Source: Candidatus Zixiibacteriota bacterium
Lineage (GTDB): Bacteria; Zixibacteria; MSB-5A5; JAABVY01; JAHJOQ01
Assembly: GCA_030631455.1 (NCBI GenBank)
Contig: DAOVLC010000060.1
Location: 1 to 7,483 of the forward strand
DNA length: 7,483 bases
Reading direction: 5' to 3'
The notes under the pieces are model-generated. The model had not been told where the DNA came from and searched no databases. It saw nothing but the letters and a program-made list of their open reading frames with translations. Each line of letters starts with the position of its first letter. The first letter of the stretch is position 1. The position numbers and the translations under genes are program-made. Positions 5,603 to 7,483 of this stretch are shown here, piece after piece.

Positions 5603-6124
5603 TTATTGCTCGGTTATGCCAAACTCTGCGCGACGGTTCTTCGACCAGGATGACTCATCGTGCCCAAGCGCGACCGGCTTCTCCTTGCCATACGAGATGG
5701 TTTCGAGCCGCCCCCCATCGACACCAAGACTGACGAGATAATCCATGGCTGCTCTGGCCCGCTTCTCGCCAAGCGCAAGGTTATACTCGACTGTGCCGCG
5801 TTCGTCGCAGTGCCCCTCTATCAGGACATTGACGTTCGGATTGTCCTTCAGCAGCCGGGCATTGGCCTCCAGCGCCGATCTCGCATCACCACGCAGGTTG
5901 TACTTGTCCAAGTCAAAATAGGCGATTTGGAACTGATCCTCGGTGAGCCTCACAACCTCCGGCTGCGGCTCAACCGTTGGTTCCGTAATTGGTTCGGTTG
6001 GCGTCTCCGGCTCTGTCACAGCAGGCTCGATAGGAGCCGTATCCGGTTTCGGACCACAGCCGGGACCGATCAGCATCATAGCAGCGACCAGGAACGCGAT
6101 GATTGCACAAATCTTACGTGACAT
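5603..6124 (-). CDS. pal: Peptidoglycan-associated lipoprotein Pal
   Basis: Pal is an outer-membrane lipoprotein that binds peptidoglycan and TolB. The 173-residue protein starts with a signal peptide of 22 residues ending in LIGPGC; C23 would be the lipidated residue, but Gly and Pro at -3 and -2 depart from the usual lipobox. A Pro/Glu/Thr-rich linker (about 27-56, with repeated TEP units) leads to the OmpA-like domain (about 62-173). That domain has YFDLDKYNL (69-77), EGHCDERGTVEYNLALGEKRA (103-123, in which D107 and R122 fit the expected diaminopimelate-contacting residues), ISYGKEKP (143-150) and NRRAEF (163-168). GGAGGG lies seven bases before the ATG. It sits 108 bp downstream of tolB and overlaps nothing. 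Its maturation would depend on Lgt, encoded in the same window. Confidence 0.96.
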   Translation of the reverse strand: MSRKICAIIAFLVAAMMLIGPGCGPKPDTAPIEPAVTEPETPTEPITEPTVEPQPEVVRLTEDQFQIAYFDLDKYNLRGDARSALEANARLLKDNPNVNVLIEGHCDERGTVEYNLALGEKRARAAMDYLVSLGVDGGRLETISYGKEKPVALGHDESSWSKNRRAEFGITEQ

Positions 6125-6131
6125 TTTCTTT

Positions 6132-6137
6132 CCCTCC
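6132..6137 (-). promoter_or_regulatory. Ribosome binding site of pal
   Basis: Minus-strand GGAGGG lies seven bases before the pal ATG. It is one of the strongest Shine-Dalgarno sites in the window and fits the high copy number usual for Pal compared with TolB. Confidence 0.8.
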
Positions 6138-6185
6138 GGTTATTACGTAGACAAACATTTCTACTTAAACTTACACACTCTCCAT

Positions 6186-6211
6186 GTAAAGCTATTTACG
6201 CATTCTATGCG
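6186..6211. repeat. Two adjacent perfect mini-hairpins in the tolB-pal spacer
   Basis: GTAAA-GCTA-TTTAC (6186-6199) is directly followed, sharing one base, by CGCAT-TCT-ATGCG (6199-6211). Each has a perfect 5-bp stem with a 3-4 nt loop. No T-run follows on either strand, so this is not a standard terminator. It lies in the mRNA between the tolB stop and the pal ribosome binding site and could be an RNA-processing or stability element, or chance. Confidence 0.4.
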
Positions 6212-6232
6212 GTCAACAACAACTTTCCATCT

Positions 6233-7483
6233 CTACCACAGATACGGCGACCAATGCGGATTGCTCGATTTCCCATCCGTGGATATTCGACGCCTCTGAA
6301 CACCCTGGAAATCGGAAATATATATGTGAAAAGCATCTCCCCGCCTGCTCGAATAAACGAGATGATAACTGTCCGGTGCCCAGTGAGGGTTCTCGTTTGA
6401 GCCGGTGTTGGTGATTACCCGGAAATTCTCACCAGTAACATCGACTACGCAGATATCGAAACTACCCCGCTTGGTCCTCGTAACAAATGCGATTTTCGAA
6501 CCATCGGGAGAAAACGCGGGTGAATCGTTGTAGTTTCCGTTGTATGTCACCCGGTTAACGTTAAACCCATCGCTATCCATCAGATAGACCTGCGGCGATC
6601 CGGTTCGATCCGAGGAAAATGCTATGATATTCCCATCAGGGCCAAATGATGGCGACGACTCGATAGATCGCGTGCGTGTTAGCCGACGCTTCACGTTGCC
6701 GTTGATATCAAGCAAATACAGCTCTGCATTGCCGTCCTTGGAAAGAGTCAGGCAAATCCTGTCATTGTCCGGAGAGATCGCAGCAGCCGAATTCAGCCCC
6801 TTGTACCCCGCCACCTTCTTGTGCGCTCCTCCGCTAAGTTCGACTCGCCACAATTCGGGCCAGGTGTCCTTATATGAAGTGTAATAGATGGATTTGCCTT
6901 TCGAATCCCAGACGGGGGACAGATTTATCGAACCGTTCGATGTTACCGGGCGCTCGTCTGCGCCATCATAGTCGCAGGTGTATATCTCCTTGTTACCCGA
7001 TCTGGCCGACACAAAAGCGATTTTCGAGTTGAAAAGCGGCTTCATTCCGGTCACCTGCCTGACAATGTCGTCCGCCATGGCATGGGAGAGTGCGCGATAA
7101 TTCGCACGATTCGTCTTGAATCCGTCTGACCGCATATCCCTCATAAAGTTCAGATCCCACAGCGTGTACCGCACCCGGACATCCTCACCCCGGAATTCGA
7201 CCTCTCCTGTGAGAAGATACTCTGCCCCCATGAATTTCCATGCCCTCTTGGTCATAGTTTCGAGTTCGAGAACCTCGAGCAGGACAGAATCCTCCCGAGT
7301 GTCCATCGAGATAAGCTTAAACGCAATGTGAAACGACAGATCGTTGCGGACTATCTGAGCGAGATTCGATGCCATCACCGAATCCCCGGGCGATGCTGCG
7401 CCGAAAACTGTGCTGAAATCCTCGACCGCAATTGGGAAGGGATCGAACCCCTTGCGCTGAATCTTAAACCTGATGTCAGCCCC
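6233..7483 (-). CDS. tolB: Tol-Pal system protein TolB (5' end outside window)
   Basis: TolB is a periplasmic protein that binds Pal and is pulled on by TolA during outer-membrane constriction. The frame stays open to the right edge, so 416 residues are visible and the signal peptide and start are missing. The GTG/ATG pair at 7378/7375 is internal, because the residues before it (ADIRFKIQRKGFDPFPIAVEDF) already match the TolB N-terminal alpha/beta domain. That domain takes up roughly the first 155 visible residues. The rest is a beta-propeller of repeated 'SPDGxxIAFxSxRxGxxxIYxxDxxGxxxxRxT' blades, for example around IAFVSARSGNKEIY, IICLTL-like, IIAFSSDRTGSPQVY, KIAFVTRTKRGSFDI and LVYSSRRGDAFHIY. 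The C-terminus NPHWSPYLW matches the WSPYL end of E. coli TolB. It is the first visible gene of the tolB-pal-cpoB operon; tolQRA would be expected further right. Confidence 0.96.
   Translation of the reverse strand, partial: GADIRFKIQRKGFDPFPIAVEDFSTVFGAASPGDSVMASNLAQIVRNDLSFHIAFKLISMDTREDSVLLEVLELETMTKRAWKFMGAEYLLTGEVEFRGEDVRVRYTLWDLNFMRDMRSDGFKTNRANYRALSHAMADDIVRQVTGMKPLFNSKIAFVSARSGNKEIYTCDYDGADERPVTSNGSINLSPVWDSKGKSIYYTSYKDTWPELWRVELSGGAHKKVAGYKGLNSAAAISPDNDRICLTLSKDGNAELYLLDINGNVKRRLTRTRSIESSPSFGPDGNIIAFSSDRTGSPQVYLMDSDGFNVNRVTYNGNYNDSPAFSPDGSKIAFVTRTKRGSFDICVVDVTGENFRVITNTGSNENPHWAPDSYHLVYSSRRGDAFHIYISDFQGVQRRRISTDGKSSNPHWSPYLW

Noticed and set aside
5660..6121. A 153-codon plus-strand frame antisense to pal
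   Set aside because: It covers almost exactly the pal gene, whose OmpA-like motifs are unmistakable, and its translation has no recognisable features.
6162..6190. Possible separate pal promoter, minus-strand TTTACA-17-TAAGTA
   Set aside because: The -35 box and spacing are acceptable, but the -10 box matches the consensus at only a few positions, far weaker than the three clear promoters in the window.
7373..7378. GTG/ATG pair as the true start of tolB
   Set aside because: The frame stays open to the window edge and the 35 residues before it match the TolB N-terminal domain, so the gene is cut by the edge and these codons are internal.
1..7483. Mobile element, CRISPR array, defence island, tRNA or other novel multi-gene system
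   Set aside because: There are no long direct or inverted repeats, transposase or integrase motifs, spaced repeats, or tRNA-like cloverleaf segments, and nearly all sequence is accounted for by housekeeping genes.

Overview
This is a chromosomal housekeeping window from a diderm (outer-membrane) bacterium. It holds eight protein genes, two of them cut by the window edges, with roughly balanced base composition and all three standard stop codons in use. It has Lgt, a TolB-Pal-CpoB cell-envelope cluster, a short single-domain RsmI and a DUF2723-type GT-C membrane glycosyltransferase. DUF2723 proteins are commonest in the Bacteroidota/Gemmatimonadota/Zixibacteria-like (FCB) lineages, so I suspect an FCB-affiliated or candidate phylum. 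That placement is inference, not something the sequence proves.

Layout. Positions 2-298 (+) are the 3' end of an exported-looking protein with a TapB/DUF3108-like pattern. Facing it is lgt (383-1210, -), which has its own near-consensus promoter, and upstream of that is rsmI (1278-1961, -). A 128-bp divergent region (1962-2089) carries back-to-back TTGACA/TATATT promoters, one for rsmI and one for ssb (2090-2521, +). The rsmI promoter sits so close to its ATG that the transcript should be essentially leaderless. ssb is followed after 12 nt by the DUF2723 glycosyltransferase gene (2534-4327, +). The right half is a minus-strand operon, read from the right edge leftward: tolB (5' end cut by the window edge), pal, cpoB (ybgF) and an unrecognised 170-aa gene. 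The stop codon of that last gene overlaps the 3' end of the glycosyltransferase gene tail to tail.

How the genes fit together. Lgt attaches the diacylglyceryl anchor to lipoproteins. Two predicted lipoproteins, Pal and CpoB, are encoded in the same window, and with TolB they form the periplasmic/outer-membrane half of the Tol-Pal system used in outer-membrane constriction at division. RsmI and SSB are translation-fidelity and replication/repair housekeeping factors. The glycosyltransferase probably moves a sugar from a lipid-linked donor to an exported acceptor.

I see no mobile element, CRISPR array, tRNA, rRNA, riboswitch, convincing rho-independent terminator or defence system. No wholly new multi-gene system is visible. 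The points most worth a second look are the unknown gene appended to tolB-pal-cpoB, the predicted leaderless rsmI mRNA, and the atypical lipobox of Pal.
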